Positions 1 to 9,404 are shown, counted from the stretch's first letter. The stretch: 64,000 nucleotides of DNA from Polyangium sp. 15x6 (GCF_029960785.1 NZ_JASBQE010000008.1:124001-188000); one strand, 5' to 3'. Notes: generated from the sequence alone by a model not told the origin. Program-made: numbers and translations.

Positions 1-204
1 CCGCCGCAGGATCAGGGCCGGATCTTCGATCGATTCGTCCAGCTCTCCCCGCCGGAGCAGCACCGCGGCGGGTTCGGCCTCGGGCTCTGGATCGTGCGCA
101 AGATCGTGGACGCGTTCCGCGGCACGCTCGACCTCGAGAGCGAGCCTGGGGCAGGGTCGACCTTCCGCGTGACGCTGCCGCGCGTCCCGGTGGAATCGAG
201 TTGA
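1..204 (+). CDS. sensor histidine kinase, C-terminal end only
   Basis: The window opens inside a gene whose last 67 codons encode the end of a histidine-kinase ATPase domain. The reading frame shows RIFDRFVQL (F-box-like), GGFGLGLWIVRKIV (the G-rich ATP-lid motif) and GSTFRVTLP, which normally closes the HATPase fold. The phosphoacceptor His and the sensor domains lie outside the window. A receiver protein begins 33 bp downstream on the same strand, so the two probably form one transcript and signalling pair. Confidence 0.9.
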   Translation, partial: PPQDQGRIFDRFVQLSPPEQHRGGFGLGLWIVRKIVDAFRGTLDLESEPGAGSTFRVTLPRVPVESS

Positions 205-237
205 CCCGAAGGGCAGCGCGCCGTCGAGGAGGATTGC

Positions 238-639
238 GTGTTCGACGATCAACAGAATGCCATGTCGGAGGCAGACAGGTGTCGTGCCGGCACGGTCCTC
301 GTCGTCGATGACGATCCGGGGGTGATCGAGGCCCTGGAGGCGCTCCTCGAGGACGAGGGTTATCACGTGGTGACGGCTTGTAATGGGCGCGCGGCGCTCT
401 CGTATCTCGCGGAGAACGAGGCGCCCTGCGTCATCTTGCTCGACATGATGATGCCCATCATGGATGGCTACGGGTTCCTCGCGGAGCAACGCCAGCATCC
501 GGCGCTTTCGAGGATTCCCGTCGTCGTCCTGACGGCCGGAGCGAACAGCAATCGCGTCCGCGCGCTCTGCCCGACCGCGTTCTTGAGCAAGCCGGTCGAC
601 GTCGACGCGTTGCTCGCATTCCTGGATGAGCATTGTTGA
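238..639 (+). CDS. single-domain response regulator (CheY-like receiver)
   Basis: This is a 133-residue protein made only of a receiver domain. The acidic cluster is DDD at residues 24-26, the phospho-accepting Asp is D69 in ILLDMMMP, the switch Thr is T99 in VVLTAG and the conserved Lys is K118 in LSKPVD. There is no output domain, so it should act by protein contact or phosphorelay. The GTG start at 238 is chosen because GAGGAGG lies at 226-232, five bases upstream; an internal ATG at 262 has no such site. The histidine-kinase end lies just upstream and is the obvious partner. Confidence 0.92.
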   Translation: MFDDQQNAMSEADRCRAGTVLVVDDDPGVIEALEALLEDEGYHVVTACNGRAALSYLAENEAPCVILLDMMMPIMDGYGFLAEQRQHPALSRIPVVVLTAGANSNRVRALCPTAFLSKPVDVDALLAFLDEHC

Positions 640-768
640 CCCGGCGCGTGGGACGGGCGCGCGTCAACCGTCATCGTAACTGGACCGCGGCGATGCCGTT
701 CTCCGTGAGCTCATGAAGGAGCGCATGGGGGCAGGCGAGCACAATCGCTCGGCCCGGGGGCATTCCGT

Positions 769-1179
769 TCAGCGCATCTCCCCGCGCTCGAACGCCTCCC
801 GTTGCTCCACGAGCCACGCCCGCGCGGACGCCTCGTCGTCGAAAAAACCGCTGACGTACTTCTCGCCGTGGATGAAGTTCGTTGCCCGATTCCACATATT
901 GACGAAGACCCGCAAGCTGAAGCCGGCGCCGATGTATGCCGTGAAATACCGCTTTGCAGGCTTGGGGTTCGTCGCGCCGAGGCGCCGCGTCTCGCTGTCC
1001 ATCCCTCCGAACGCGCGGATGTCGCAGATCAGGAGCACGACGTCGGGCACGTTCGAGAGATCCTCCGTCGCGAGGATCTCGCGCATCTCGGCGTACGAGA
1101 CGCGGCCGCGGTAAATCATGGTGGAGACGTCGTCATCACCGTAGATGAGCGAGTGCCGCCCGATCTCATGGGTCCTCAT
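769..1179 (-). CDS. STAS/SpoIIAA-like small protein
   Basis: A 136-residue soluble protein beginning MRTHEIGRHSL. The pattern of an N-terminal strand, LLICDIRAFGG, an SxETRR stretch, a strand containing FVNMWNRA, and a final FFDDEASARAWL helix fits the SpoIIAA/STAS-like proteins that myxobacteria carry in many copies; their roles are mostly unknown and may lie in partner switching. The frame runs far upstream, but residues before the two Met codons at 1188 and 1179 do not look like protein. A GGAGG lies right before 1188, which is too close for that start and suits 1179 better. Family assignment is by pattern and only moderate. Confidence 0.65.
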   Translation of the reverse strand: MRTHEIGRHSLIYGDDDVSTMIYRGRVSYAEMREILATEDLSNVPDVVLLICDIRAFGGMDSETRRLGATNPKPAKRYFTAYIGAGFSLRVFVNMWNRATNFIHGEKYVSGFFDDEASARAWLVEQREAFERGEMR

Positions 1180-1660
1180 GGCGTCCATGCCTCCGCCGCG
1201 CTCGAACGCGTTCCCGAGAGATCGTTGTGGGAGAGCTGCGGCTTCGGTTGCATGCACAGTGCGATGGTCGCTTCCGCCCAAGACGATGTCAACACGTGCG
1301 GTCGACCCATGGTGCACTTGGGGCCTCGATGATGGATTTTTCCGCGCTCTCGCGAGGGCGCTCAATGGAGCGCCTATGCTCCCCTGACCGTCGCGCAGCG
1401 CGTTGACGAGCAGGAGCCGGTGATGCCTCAGGCCATCCCCGCGGTAGACGTGCGAGGCCCCTGCGTCCCTCAATTACGCAGCCCGCGTACCCACGACACG
1501 CATGAACCACGGGCACGTGCCGGCCTGCGGCTCGTGGCCCCCTCCTCGCCTCGATTTTCGTACTGGCACCGTTCTTGAAAAGTGCCCGGCCAAGCGGGTG
1601 GCGGCCGAAGGTCCGTAGGCCGCACCGAACGTGCAATCGATTGCTCGAGGAGAAGATGCC
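1180..1660. other. intergenic stretch without a recognisable gene
   Basis: Both strands were read and no convincing protein was found. The segment separates the divergent STAS-like gene and the Cys-rich secreted protein gene, so it should carry promoters for both. A sigma-54-like element around 1564-1579 is listed separately. GGCAC at 1565-1569 and GTGCC at 1582-1586 also form a short inverted repeat. Confidence 0.5.
1564..1579 (+). promoter_or_regulatory. possible sigma-54-type promoter
   Basis: TGGCAC (1564-1569), five bases, then TTGAA (1575-1579) matches the spacing of the -24/-12 consensus TGGCAC-N5-TTGCA, but the -12 GC is GA here. It lies 82 bases before the start of the Cys-rich protein at 1661. 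Myxobacteria use many sigma-54 activators. This is a single weak match. Confidence 0.3.
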
Positions 1661-2149
1661 ATGGCATTCGACAAGAAGATCTCTCGTTTCGTCTCCATGC
1701 TGGCCGTGCTCGTCATCGGCGGCGTCGCTGCGATGGATATGGGCTGCGCGGCGGCCGATCCGGATGATTCCGACATCAACGCCTCGATCGCGGACGAGAG
1801 CGTCGGCGAGGCCGAGCAAGCCGTCGGCGAGGGTGGGATCTGCAGCGCCGGCGGCTGCGACCCTGGCCTCAACTGCTGCCCTGCCGGGTTCTTCAGCGTC
1901 TGTCGCAACCTCGCCACCGACGAGAACAACTGCGGTAGCTGCGGGAATGAATGCGACACGGGCCAGCAATGCATCAACGGAGCCTGCGAGTGCACGAGCA
2001 GCAACTGCTGCCCGAGCGGCCAGGTCTATTGCTCCGCCGCACCTTCGGGCTGCACGAACCTCAACGAGAAGCTCCACTGCGGAGCCTGCGGCAACCGTTG
2101 CAACAACCTGGAGGTTTGCGTCGAGGGCGAGTGCGTGTCTGAGCTATGA
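1661..2149 (+). CDS. Cys-rich secreted protein with Stig1-like repeats
   Basis: A 162-residue exported protein. The N terminus MAFDKKISRF followed by a hydrophobic stretch ending in MGC looks like a signal peptide, possibly lipid-anchored, although the lipobox is not canonical. The mature part is rich in paired Cys and contains the repeat pattern L-x2-D-x2-NCG-x-CG-x3-C, seen at NLATDENNCGSCG and in degenerate form at LNEKLHCGACG. This resembles the stigma-specific Stig1 motif often found in myxobacterial surface proteins. ATG 1661 is preceded by GAGGAG at 1647-1652. Binding partner unknown. A much longer relative starts at 49490. Confidence 0.75.
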   Translation: MAFDKKISRFVSMLAVLVIGGVAAMDMGCAAADPDDSDINASIADESVGEAEQAVGEGGICSAGGCDPGLNCCPAGFFSVCRNLATDENNCGSCGNECDTGQQCINGACECTSSNCCPSGQVYCSAAPSGCTNLNEKLHCGACGNRCNNLEVCVEGECVSEL

Positions 2150-2257
2150 TGCGGGGCGAGCGCGCCGTGCTCGTACGGCGCGCAATCCCACGGGCATCCG
2201 TCCAGCGGAGGGAGGGGCGCGCTCCGGGCTCGGCTCGCGCCCGCCTCCCCTATCGCT

Positions 2258-3565
2258 TCAGTTGCAGGAATAGCCGGCGACGGAGTCGACTTTGCCCACG
2301 CAGACGCTGTCCCAGCTCGTGCTGCAGCAGTATGCATCGTTGTTGCAGACGGCCGTCACGATGCCCAGCGGATCGCAGCCCTTGGTGAGCTTGGTGCCGG
2401 ACGTGCACACGTTATGCGCGCACGAGCCCTTGTAACACGCGTCGCTGCCGCCGATGGTGTACACCTCTTCCACGCATTGGCTGTCCCAGCTCGTGGAGCA
2501 GCAATAGGCGTCGGAGGCGCAGACCGTCTGGACGACCGAGTCACAGTTCGACGCCAGCGCCGCGCCGGCGACGCACTTGTCATGCGCGCACGTGCCGGAC
2601 GGCGGCGGCGGCGGAGGCGGAGGCGGCGGCGGCGGCGGCGGCGGCGACCCGGAGGCGCGGTACGTGTCCCACTGGCTCTGCATGCGGGTGATCTGGCCCG
2701 CCGAGAACGTGTTCATGCACGCGTCGTCGGTGTAATCCATGAAGTTCTTGACCGGGTCCAGCCCGCCGCCGGAGCAGGTGTCGCGGTTCGTCGGACAGCC
2801 GCTGGCCGCAGAGGCCTCGGGCGGCGTGTCCGAGACCGAGTCGCCCGGAGACGCGCAGCCACCCTGGAACGTGTGGTAGAGGCCGAGCCAGTGGCCGACC
2901 TCGTGCGTGCCGGTGTCGCCCTCGTTGTAGGGCGTCGCGGTCCCGCCGGGGACAGAGGAGTAGAGGAGCACGACGCCGTCGTCGCTGGGCGCGCCGGTGT
3001 ACCACGAGGGGAACGTCGCCCAGCCGAGCAGGCCGCCGCCGGGGTTCGCCGTGTAGATGTTGAGCGCGTTCGCGCCGCCCTTGCGGAGCGCGGTCTTCGC
3101 GGCCGTCTCGGTCGACGTGTCCGGGGCCATCGTGTACCAGGTCGCGTTCGTCGTCCGGTCGACGGACATGAGCTGGAACTTGAACCCGGCGCTCGCGTAC
3201 GCGGCGTTGAGCACCGCGATCTGCGAGTCGATCTGGCTCTGGGGGACGTCGCCGTTCGCGACGCCCGTGCCCTTGTTGATCACGTGGAAGTACACGGGGA
3301 TCGTGACCGGGCCGGTGAAGGCGTTCTCCGGACGCACGATCTTGATCCGTTCGAACTCCTCTTCGACCCGCAGCATCTCTTCTGCGGGGAGGTTCTTGAC
3401 GCCGCACCCGCGCCCGGGAAGCGAGGCAGGATCCAGGTTCGCGTCGCCGACGAGATCATTGTCGACGTCGCCTTCGGTGCCGTCCTCCACGGCGCAGCCG
3501 GCGCCCATCGAAGCAGCGCCGAAGAAGAGGCCCCCGACGGCCAAGAAGTGATGAACTCTTTTCAT
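2258..3565 (-). CDS. secreted M43-type zinc metalloprotease with Cys-rich C-terminal repeats
   Basis: A 435-residue protein. Residues 1-24 form a signal peptide ending GAGC, a possible lipid anchor. The catalytic domain spans roughly 60-300: the metzincin zinc motif HEVGHWLGLYH is at 221-231 and the Met-turn is in NFMDYTDD at 274-281, as in the pappalysin/M43 family. A run of about 15 Pro from residue 308 links to two C-terminal repeats of about 50 residues, each with CAH...C...G and a CCSTSWDS-CV core, likely a disulfide-bonded adhesion module. ATG 3565 has GGAGGG eight bases upstream. Expected role: extracellular protein degradation in a predatory or scavenging bacterium (inference). Confidence 0.9.
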   Translation of the reverse strand: MKRVHHFLAVGGLFFGAASMGAGCAVEDGTEGDVDNDLVGDANLDPASLPGRGCGVKNLPAEEMLRVEEEFERIKIVRPENAFTGPVTIPVYFHVINKGTGVANGDVPQSQIDSQIAVLNAAYASAGFKFQLMSVDRTTNATWYTMAPDTSTETAAKTALRKGGANALNIYTANPGGGLLGWATFPSWYTGAPSDDGVVLLYSSVPGGTATPYNEGDTGTHEVGHWLGLYHTFQGGCASPGDSVSDTPPEASAASGCPTNRDTCSGGGLDPVKNFMDYTDDACMNTFSAGQITRMQSQWDTYRASGSPPPPPPPPPPPPPPPSGTCAHDKCVAGAALASNCDSVVQTVCASDAYCCSTSWDSQCVEEVYTIGGSDACYKGSCAHNVCTSGTKLTKGCDPLGIVTAVCNNDAYCCSTSWDSVCVGKVDSVAGYSCN

Positions 3566-4104
3566 GGAAATTCCCTCCTTCGTTCAGGGAAGCGACAGGC
3601 GGGAAATTATCAGACACGTGTGGGTCGTATCAACGGAAGCAGGCGTCCCGTGTATAAAGAATCGATTGGCGCCGCGCGTCATCCCTGGAACTTTCCAGGA
3701 GGGGCGGCACAACCGGTGGGGTGAGGCTCCGGACAGGGCGGAGGACGAGGCCTCCGCAATGGTGGCGGAATCCGATATCGGGCTCCGCCGGACGAGGAGC
3801 ATGCTGGGAAATGCGGATGTCGAAGAGCCGGCAGCGGGATCTCCGGTTTCCTCCAGTGTTGTCTTCTCGACTGATTCCCTTTTTTCTTGCCGAGCTCACA
3901 TTCCAAGCTAGGTTCCGGTCATCTCGTCGCTCGGTGAAAACGCGCACATCGCGCCGACCGAGAGTCGAGGTGGGGCTCGCGCTGCATTGAGATGCAGCCC
4001 ATCCCGACCATGGATCCGTCCCGCGGAAGCGCGGCCGGCGACGGAGTCTTCCGCTCGGCGTCGCGAGACGTCGAGCACGTTGAATAGGACAGGGGGAAAC
4101 GACC
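3566..4104. other. intergenic stretch between divergent secreted-protein genes
   Basis: No convincing gene on either strand. It should contain the promoters of the protease (minus) and the lipoprotein (plus). A short inverted repeat, CCTGGAA-CT-TTCCAGG, is at 3684-3699 and could be an operator. The segment is visibly less G+C-rich than the coding DNA around it. Confidence 0.5.
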
Positions 4105-4857
4105 ATGCACTTCAATAAGCTTATCTCGTTCGGTGGCTTCGTGGCGCTCGTCGGCCTTTTCACGGTGAGCGGGTGCAATGATCTGGACGGCAATGGCGAC
4201 GACGAGAATGGCATGACGTCGAGCGTCCAGATGGCGTTCACGGGCGGCGTGAGCTGGGAAGGCAACTCCGTGCGCATCACGGCCACCCGTGATGGGCAGG
4301 CGGATAGCAAGTACCGCTGCTTCAACGAGGCCGAGGCGTGCTTCAACTTCAACGCCGACGGCACCCTGGAGCCCGCGCAGGGCCAGAAGAAGGCCGCGAA
4401 GGCCTTCGAGGAGCTCTGCTCCTCCGACGCCGTGCCCGATCCCGACTATCCGGGGACCTTGAACGTCACGTTCGATTACGTGATCTACGCAGGCGAGGAT
4501 TGCTACGGCACGATCATCAACGACGTTAACAACCCCAACGACTTCGTCTGTCACGCCGCCGATGACCTCCTCACGCGAGCCAACCCGAACCAGACCGCGG
4601 ACGAGGAGCTGCCGCCCGGAGATGTCCTGAACAAGGTCATCTGCGTCTCGGAGAACGTCGATAAGGACTTCGTGTTCATCTCCTGCGCGGAGATCGATGT
4701 CCCCGAGTACTCCTCCGCCACCTACGCGTTCGACTGCGGCTGCGAGCCGAACAACTACGGTGGATGCAACTGCGGCGACCTGAACCCCGCGGTCGACATC
4801 GATCCCTCGTGCGCGGCCGACCCCAGCAACTACTGCGCGATTCTCTGCAGCCCCTGA
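4105..4857 (+). CDS. hypothetical lipoprotein
   Basis: A 250-residue lipoprotein: MHFNKLISFGGF, a hydrophobic core and lipobox TVSGC, with the acceptor Cys at residue 24, followed by an acidic Gly/Asp/Asn linker. The rest is rich in Asp, Asn and Cys, with a C-terminal cluster of spaced Cys (CGCEPNNYGGCNCGD and further Cys), suggesting an extracellular disulfide-stabilised fold. No family was recognised. GGGGG lies about nine bases before ATG 4105. It converges on the membrane-protein gene ending at 4880 with only 22 bases between. Confidence 0.8.
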   Translation: MHFNKLISFGGFVALVGLFTVSGCNDLDGNGDDENGMTSSVQMAFTGGVSWEGNSVRITATRDGQADSKYRCFNEAEACFNFNADGTLEPAQGQKKAAKAFEELCSSDAVPDPDYPGTLNVTFDYVIYAGEDCYGTIINDVNNPNDFVCHAADDLLTRANPNQTADEELPPGDVLNKVICVSENVDKDFVFISCAEIDVPEYSSATYAFDCGCEPNNYGGCNCGDLNPAVDIDPSCAADPSNYCAILCSP

Positions 4858-4879
4858 GCCCCGGGCGCGAGCAGCAAGC

Positions 4880-5992
4880 TCAGATCATCTTGCCCACGAT
4901 TGCGAGGAGCGGCGCGACGCCGCTCCACGCGGCGGCGGCCGCGAGCACGTCGAGCGCGGCCGCGTCGAGGCGTTCCTCGGCGCGGCGCCTCCGCGCCTGG
5001 AGCCAACCGGCGAGCAGCATTCCCAGACAACCCACGAAGAGCCACCCACGCGCGGGGCTCACGGCGTCGGCGATGTCGTTCGTGGTGACGTGGATGGGCG
5101 TTCCTCCACGAAACGCGAATCGATGCGAGCCGTCGTCGATCGTGATGAAATCGTGCGCGGCGTCGCGCCGGAGGGTCACCGCGGCGCTCCTCTCGACGAG
5201 GTTCTGGCAGCTCCGCAGGCCGCCGATGCTGAATTCGCACACGCTCCCCGAGACATTGCAGGATCGCTCGATGGAGAGCCCATCCACGCGGTCTCTGTAG
5301 ACGTCCAGGATCGCGGGCCATTTGCTCATACGGTAGTCGCGCACCTCCGCGGGTTTGCCCAGCGCGGGCGAGAGGACGCCCGCTTCTGGAAGCGAAGGAA
5401 GATACGTGTCGGCCGCTGGATACCGCGCTGCGCAGACGAACGCGTGCACGAGCAGCGCCGCGGCGAGCGCCAGGGATGCGAGGCTCGCGGCATGGAGGAC
5501 GAGGCCTCCTCCCGCGCGAATGCGTCGAGAAAAGGAAGTACGCACGCGCAAGAGCAAGAGGGGGATCAGCGCGCCGAGCGCGCCGACGAGGGGAAACGTG
5601 ATCGGCGCGAGGAAGGCGAACCATTGATCCGGCTGGCGGAAGGGCCAGTTCGAAAAATTCGCGAGGGAGAACGCATCCGAGCAATAGGTACAAGCGCAGC
5701 CGAGCGGCGCGGAGGTGATATGCGCATCCATGCCGAGCTTCGCGGCGAACACGAGGAGGGGCACCGTCGCGAGCAAGCCGAAGGCGGTGACGATGCGCCG
5801 GCCTTTCGCGCGGCTCAGGGCGACGACGAGCGCGAGGGCCGCGAGGGAGCCGCCGAGCACGTGCACCCAGACGGGTGGAGCGGCAAAGGAGGCCACGAGG
5901 AGGCCCACGCCGACGAGCGCGAGCTTCGCGCCGAAGACGAATGCGGCGCGGATCTTCGAGCGAGGAGGGTCGGTGGTGGGCTCGTTCGTCAT
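4880..5992 (-). CDS. hypothetical polytopic membrane protein
   Basis: A 370-residue protein starting MTNEPTTDPPRSK. The N-terminal half has about six hydrophobic segments, for example around ALVGVGLLVASFAA, LAALALVVAL and FGLLATVPLLVFAA, then a Cys-containing loop with CACTYC. A soluble domain with several Cys follows (about residues 210-320), and a last hydrophobic helix with an Arg-rich tail (QARRRRAEER) near the C terminus. No family recognised. The open frame extends far upstream into the antisense of the next genes, but Met at 5992 is the first sensible start and leaves a normal gap to the divergent lipoprotein at 6059. Confidence 0.75.
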   Translation of the reverse strand: MTNEPTTDPPRSKIRAAFVFGAKLALVGVGLLVASFAAPPVWVHVLGGSLAALALVVALSRAKGRRIVTAFGLLATVPLLVFAAKLGMDAHITSAPLGCACTYCSDAFSLANFSNWPFRQPDQWFAFLAPITFPLVGALGALIPLLLLRVRTSFSRRIRAGGGLVLHAASLASLALAAALLVHAFVCAARYPAADTYLPSLPEAGVLSPALGKPAEVRDYRMSKWPAILDVYRDRVDGLSIERSCNVSGSVCEFSIGGLRSCQNLVERSAAVTLRRDAAHDFITIDDGSHRFAFRGGTPIHVTTNDIADAVSPARGWLFVGCLGMLLAGWLQARRRRAEERLDAAALDVLAAAAAWSGVAPLLAIVGKMI

Positions 5993-6058
5993 GATCCCGG
6001 CTCGAGGGACGTTACCACTGGTTGTCTCTCGCGCGCGGACCTCGTAGCCTGTCGCGCC

Positions 6059-6841
6059 ATGGCGCGCCGATACTCGTGGTTCTGGGTCGCTCTCGTGGCC
6101 TTCGGGGTCGTCTCCTGCTCCCGCTCCGACAATGCCTCGCGCGAAGGAGCGGCCCTCTCTTCCGCGAGCGCGGCCCCGCCGGCCCCTACCCCTTCCGTCC
6201 GGACGAATCCGCCCGAGGTCGAAGTGTCCCACGTGGAGCTGCTCGACGCCTACGAGGCGAGCGCGGCGCGCGCGGACGAGCGATTCAAAGGCAAACACGT
6301 GCTCGTCCGGGGCAAGCTCGGCGAGGTCGTGAAGGACGGGGCGAAGGTGGTGGTGACGATGCCCAAGGAGGCGAGGCCCGACGCGCCGTCCGTGCGGTGT
6401 TCGGTGCGGGAGAGCGAGGCGGCCGAGGTGGCGGCCCTCAAGCCCGAGGATTCCCTCGACGTGGTGGGCAAGTTCGTGAAATTCGACAAACACGTCGAGC
6501 TCGAAGGGTGCGTGGTGAACACGCAGATCAAGGCCTGCCGGGTCGTGGCGAAAGCGCTCGGGCGCGGGACGTGCGAGCAGGATCGCGAGGAGCTCGGCGC
6601 GCGCCTCGCGCTCGGCGCGGAGCAAGCGGCGCTCGTGTGCGGGAGCCCGGCCGGCTTCGAGGCGTGGCGCGCGAAGACGGCGAGCTTGCCGGCGCAGGAG
6701 CGCGCGGGGCGTATGATCAGCGTGGATACGACGTCGTGCCACCTGACCTACGAGGGCCTGACGCCGCGGCTCGCGGTGGAGTTCTCCTCGGCGCTCGCGC
6801 GCATGCGCTGGGAGAACGACGTGCCGACGCTCTCGCCGTGA
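6059..6841 (+). CDS. lipoprotein with OB-fold (tRNA_anti-like) domain
   Basis: A 260-residue protein with signal sequence [20 protein letters not shown], whose last Cys is the lipid acceptor. A Ser/Ala/Pro linker leads to a domain starting about residue 55 with [36 protein letters not shown] and [10 protein letters not shown]. This order of segments matches tRNA_anti-like OB-fold proteins, which in exported form have no known substrate. The C-terminal 80 residues contain three Cys. The gene is divergent from the membrane protein and precedes gatC by 100 bases that hold a 22-bp palindrome. Confidence 0.72.
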   Translation: MARRYSWFWVALVAFGVVSCSRSDNASREGAALSSASAAPPAPTPSVRTNPPEVEVSHVELLDAYEASAARADERFKGKHVLVRGKLGEVVKDGAKVVVTMPKEARPDAPSVRCSVRESEAAEVAALKPEDSLDVVGKFVKFDKHVELEGCVVNTQIKACRVVAKALGRGTCEQDREELGARLALGAEQAALVCGSPAGFEAWRAKTASLPAQERAGRMISVDTTSCHLTYEGLTPRLAVEFSSALARMRWENDVPTLSP

Positions 6842-6855
6842 AACCTCGAAATGGC

Positions 6856-6920
6856 CGGCATTCCGATCGGAATGCCGCGTCCGCTCCGGCTTCCGCGTCC
6901 GCTCGAGCTTCCGCCGCCGC
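6856..6920. repeat. 22-bp perfect palindrome followed by 18-bp direct repeats
   Basis: Bases 6856-6877 are a perfect palindrome; the left arm is CGGCATTCCGA and the right arm its exact complement. It is followed by two near-identical 18-bp units beginning CCGCGTCCGCT and a third partial one. It sits between the lipoprotein stop and gatC, so it may act as a terminator or as an operator for the gat operon. There is no T-tract. Confidence 0.6.
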
Positions 6921-6943
6921 TCCCCCGTGCTACATCCGGCAGG

Positions 6944-7261
6944 ATGCCCCCCGCGCCCGAAGGATCTGCCCCCATCGCCGAGGACGAGGTCCGCTCGCTC
7001 GCTCGCCTCGCCAATCTCGATCTCCCGGACGCCGAGATCCGACGCTTGACCGGGGATCTCGGCCGTATCCTCGCGTACGTCCGGCAGCTCGAAGAGCTCG
7101 ACGTGACGGGGATCGAACCGACGGCGCATGTCGAGCTGGGTCGGGCGCCGCTCCGCGCGGACGAGCCACACGAGAGCCTGCCGCACGAGATCGCGCTCCG
7201 CGAGGCGCCGCGGACGTCGATGGATGGGTTCGCGGTGCCGGGCTTCGTGGAAGAGGATTGA
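6944..7261 (+). CDS. gatC: aspartyl/glutamyl-tRNA amidotransferase subunit C
   Basis: A 105-residue protein typical of GatC, which wraps around GatA in the GatCAB complex that amidates mischarged Glu-tRNA(Gln) and Asp-tRNA(Asn). Recognisable are the N-terminal [13 protein letters not shown] helix, the middle [16 protein letters not shown] helix, the V/I-PTAH segment and the C-terminal LREAP...VPGFVEE. ATG 6944 fits the family start; residues encoded further upstream are an artefact of the repeats there. gatA starts two bases after the stop. Confidence 0.93.
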   Translation: MPPAPEGSAPIAEDEVRSLARLANLDLPDAEIRRLTGDLGRILAYVRQLEELDVTGIEPTAHVELGRAPLRADEPHESLPHEIALREAPRTSMDGFAVPGFVEED

Positions 7262-7263
7262 TC

Positions 7264-8796
7264 ATGGACGCGACGGTGCTCGATCGCTCGATCCCGGAGC
7301 TCGCCGGCCTCGTCACGCGCGGCGAGGTCTCGGCCGAGGAGGTCACGAAGGCCTGCCTCGATCGCATCACGCAGCGCGACGGCGCGCTCGGGGCGTTTCT
7401 GACGGTGCAAGCCGAGGAGGCGCTCCAGGCTGCCCGCGCGGTCGATCAAAAGCGCGCGCGGGGCGAGGCGCTGGGGCCGCTCGCCGGCGTGCCCATCGGC
7501 ATCAAGGACGCGCTCTGCACGCGCGACGCGCCGACCACGGCCGGATCGCGGATCCTGCTCCGGCCTCCCTCGAAAGGCGAGGCGACGCCCGATCCGCGGC
7601 GCGGCTTCCGGCCGCCCTACGACGCGACGGTGGTCGCGCGCCTGCGCGAGGCCGACGCGGTGCTCGTCGGCAAGACGAACATGGACGAGTTCGCGATGGG
7701 CTCGTCGAACGAAAACAGCGCGTTTTTCCCGGCGAAGAACCCCTGGGATCCGTCGCGCACCCCGGGCGGCTCGTCGGGCGGGAGCGCCGTCGCGGTGGCG
7801 GCGGGGCTCGCGCTCGGCGCGCTCGGCTCGGACACGGGCGGCAGCATCCGCCAGCCCGCGGCGCTCACGGGGACGGTCGGGATCAAGCCGACGTACGGGC
7901 GCGTGTCGCGGTACGGGCTCATCGCGTTCGCGTCGAGCCTCGATCAAGTCGGGCCCTTCGCGGCCGACGTGCGCTCGGCGGCGCGGCTGCTCGGCGTGAT
8001 CGCGGGGCGTGATCCGCACGACCAGACGAGCCTCGGCGCGCCCGTCGCGGCGTACGAAGCGGCCTGCGGGCGCGACGTGCGGGGGATGCGGATCGGCGTG
8101 CCCGAGGAGTATTTGGCAGAGGGAATCGAGCCGGCCGTCGAGAAGAGCGTGCGCGAGGCGCTCGCCGGGCTCGCGTCGCTCGGCTGCGAGCTCCGTCCGG
8201 TGCGCTTGCCGCATACGCGGTACGCGGTGGCCACGTATTACGTGCTCGCGACGGCGGAGGCGTCGTCGAACCTTTCGCGGTACGACGGCGTGCGGTTCGG
8301 CGCGCGGGCGGAGGGCGCGGAGAGCCTGGGGGCGCTGTATGCGAAGACGCGCGGCGAGGGCTTCGGCCGCGAGGTCGCGCGGCGCATCATCCTTGGGACC
8401 TACGTGCTCTCGGCGGGCTACTACGACGCGTATTACCTGCGCGCCCAGCGTGTCCGGACGCTGATCCGCCGCGACTTCGAGGAGGCGTTCCGCGAGGTCG
8501 ACGCGATCGCGGCGCCGGTCTCGCCGACGGTGGCCTTCCCGCTCGGCGAGCGCGTCGACGACCCGCTCGCGATGTACCTCGCCGACATCTACACGCTGCC
8601 CGCGAGCCTCGCGGGCGTGCCCGCGCTGAGCGTCCCGTGCGCGCCCACGCCCGCGGCGGACGGCGTCCCATCGCTTCCCGTGGGCCTGCAGCTCGTGGGC
8701 CCGCCGCTCGAAGAGGCGCGGCTCTGCGCGCTCGCCGCGGCGTGGGAAGGGATCTCGCCGGCGCGCGGGCTCCGGCCCAAGGTGTCCGAAGCATGA
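7264..8796 (+). CDS. gatA: aspartyl/glutamyl-tRNA amidotransferase subunit A
   Basis: A 510-residue amidase-signature enzyme that releases ammonia from glutamine for transamidation of Glu-tRNA(Gln)/Asp-tRNA(Asn). The catalytic Lys is K81 (PIGIKDAL), the cis-Ser S170 in PGGSSGGSA and the nucleophile S194 in [12 protein letters not shown]. An insertion of about 14 residues (near residues 103-116, [13 protein letters not shown]) precedes the conserved PPYDATVV. Order gatC-gatA is usual, but gatB does not follow. The stop overlaps the next start as ATGA, so the acetyltransferase is translationally coupled. Confidence 0.96.
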   Translation: MDATVLDRSIPELAGLVTRGEVSAEEVTKACLDRITQRDGALGAFLTVQAEEALQAARAVDQKRARGEALGPLAGVPIGIKDALCTRDAPTTAGSRILLRPPSKGEATPDPRRGFRPPYDATVVARLREADAVLVGKTNMDEFAMGSSNENSAFFPAKNPWDPSRTPGGSSGGSAVAVAAGLALGALGSDTGGSIRQPAALTGTVGIKPTYGRVSRYGLIAFASSLDQVGPFAADVRSAARLLGVIAGRDPHDQTSLGAPVAAYEAACGRDVRGMRIGVPEEYLAEGIEPAVEKSVREALAGLASLGCELRPVRLPHTRYAVATYYVLATAEASSNLSRYDGVRFGARAEGAESLGALYAKTRGEGFGREVARRIILGTYVLSAGYYDAYYLRAQRVRTLIRRDFEEAFREVDAIAAPVSPTVAFPLGERVDDPLAMYLADIYTLPASLAGVPALSVPCAPTPAADGVPSLPVGLQLVGPPLEEARLCALAAAWEGISPARGLRPKVSEA

Positions 8797-9404
8797 GCTC
8801 TCCTCGCCTCGTCACGGCCCCCGCGGGGCCCGAGCACGCGTCCGGGCTGCAAGGGCTCTTCAAGGCAGCCTCGTCGCCGTGTTTTTGCCGGTTCTGGCAT
8901 TTCGACGGGACGAACAACGAATGGCTCGACCGCTGCGCGAACGCCCCCGAGGAGAACGCGTCGGCGTTCTTCGGCGCGCTCGCGGCGGGCGGCGACGAAG
9001 CCAAGGGGATCGTGGCGATCCACGAGGACGACGCGGGCACGCAGACGCTCGTCGGCTGGCTCAAGGTCACGCCCGCGGCGGGGATGCGCAAGGCCTACGA
9101 GCGTCGGTTTTACAAGCAACTCCCGGCTTTTCAGGGGGATCGGCAGGGCGTGTTCCTCCTCGGCTGCACGCTCGTGCATCCGGGCTACCGCAAGCAGGGC
9201 GTGGCGAAGGCGCTCGTCGCGGGCGCCGTTTCGTATGCGAAGGACAGGTTCGGCGCGCGAGTGCTCGAGGCCTTGCCGCGCCGGCCGAAGGAGCCGGTGA
9301 ACGACGAGGAGCTCTGGACCGGGCCGATGGGCGCGTTCGAGACGAACGGGTTCGAGGAAGTAGGCGGGCTCGAGCCGTATCCGGTGCTCCGTCGGGTGCT
9401 GTAG
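8793..9404 (+). CDS. GNAT-family acetyltransferase
   Basis: A 203-residue protein. The acetyl-CoA-binding motif A of GNAT enzymes is visible in [20 protein letters not shown] (residues about 127-146), preceded by the strand with [10 protein letters not shown]-terminal [10 protein letters not shown] is unusual for its two Cys and aromatic cluster. The substrate is unknown. ATG at 8793 overlaps the gatA stop (ATGA), and the stop TAG shares its G with the GTG of the next lipoprotein, so all of gatC-gatA-GNAT-lipoprotein is one operon. Confidence 0.85.
   Translation: MSSPRLVTAPAGPEHASGLQGLFKAASSPCFCRFWHFDGTNNEWLDRCANAPEENASAFFGALAAGGDEAKGIVAIHEDDAGTQTLVGWLKVTPAAGMRKAYERRFYKQLPAFQGDRQGVFLLGCTLVHPGYRKQGVAKALVAGAVSYAKDRFGARVLEALPRRPKEPVNDEELWTGPMGAFETNGFEEVGGLEPYPVLRRVL

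Noticed and set aside
2414-3724. A 436-codon plus-strand frame opposite the M43 protease
   Set aside because: Arg/Val/Ala-rich sequence without motifs; the minus strand has the full HExxH protease.
5090-6841. A 583-codon plus-strand frame covering the membrane-protein gene and the OB-fold lipoprotein
   Set aside because: Only the part from ATG 6059 has a lipoprotein signal and domain pattern; the upstream part is antisense to a multi-helix membrane protein.
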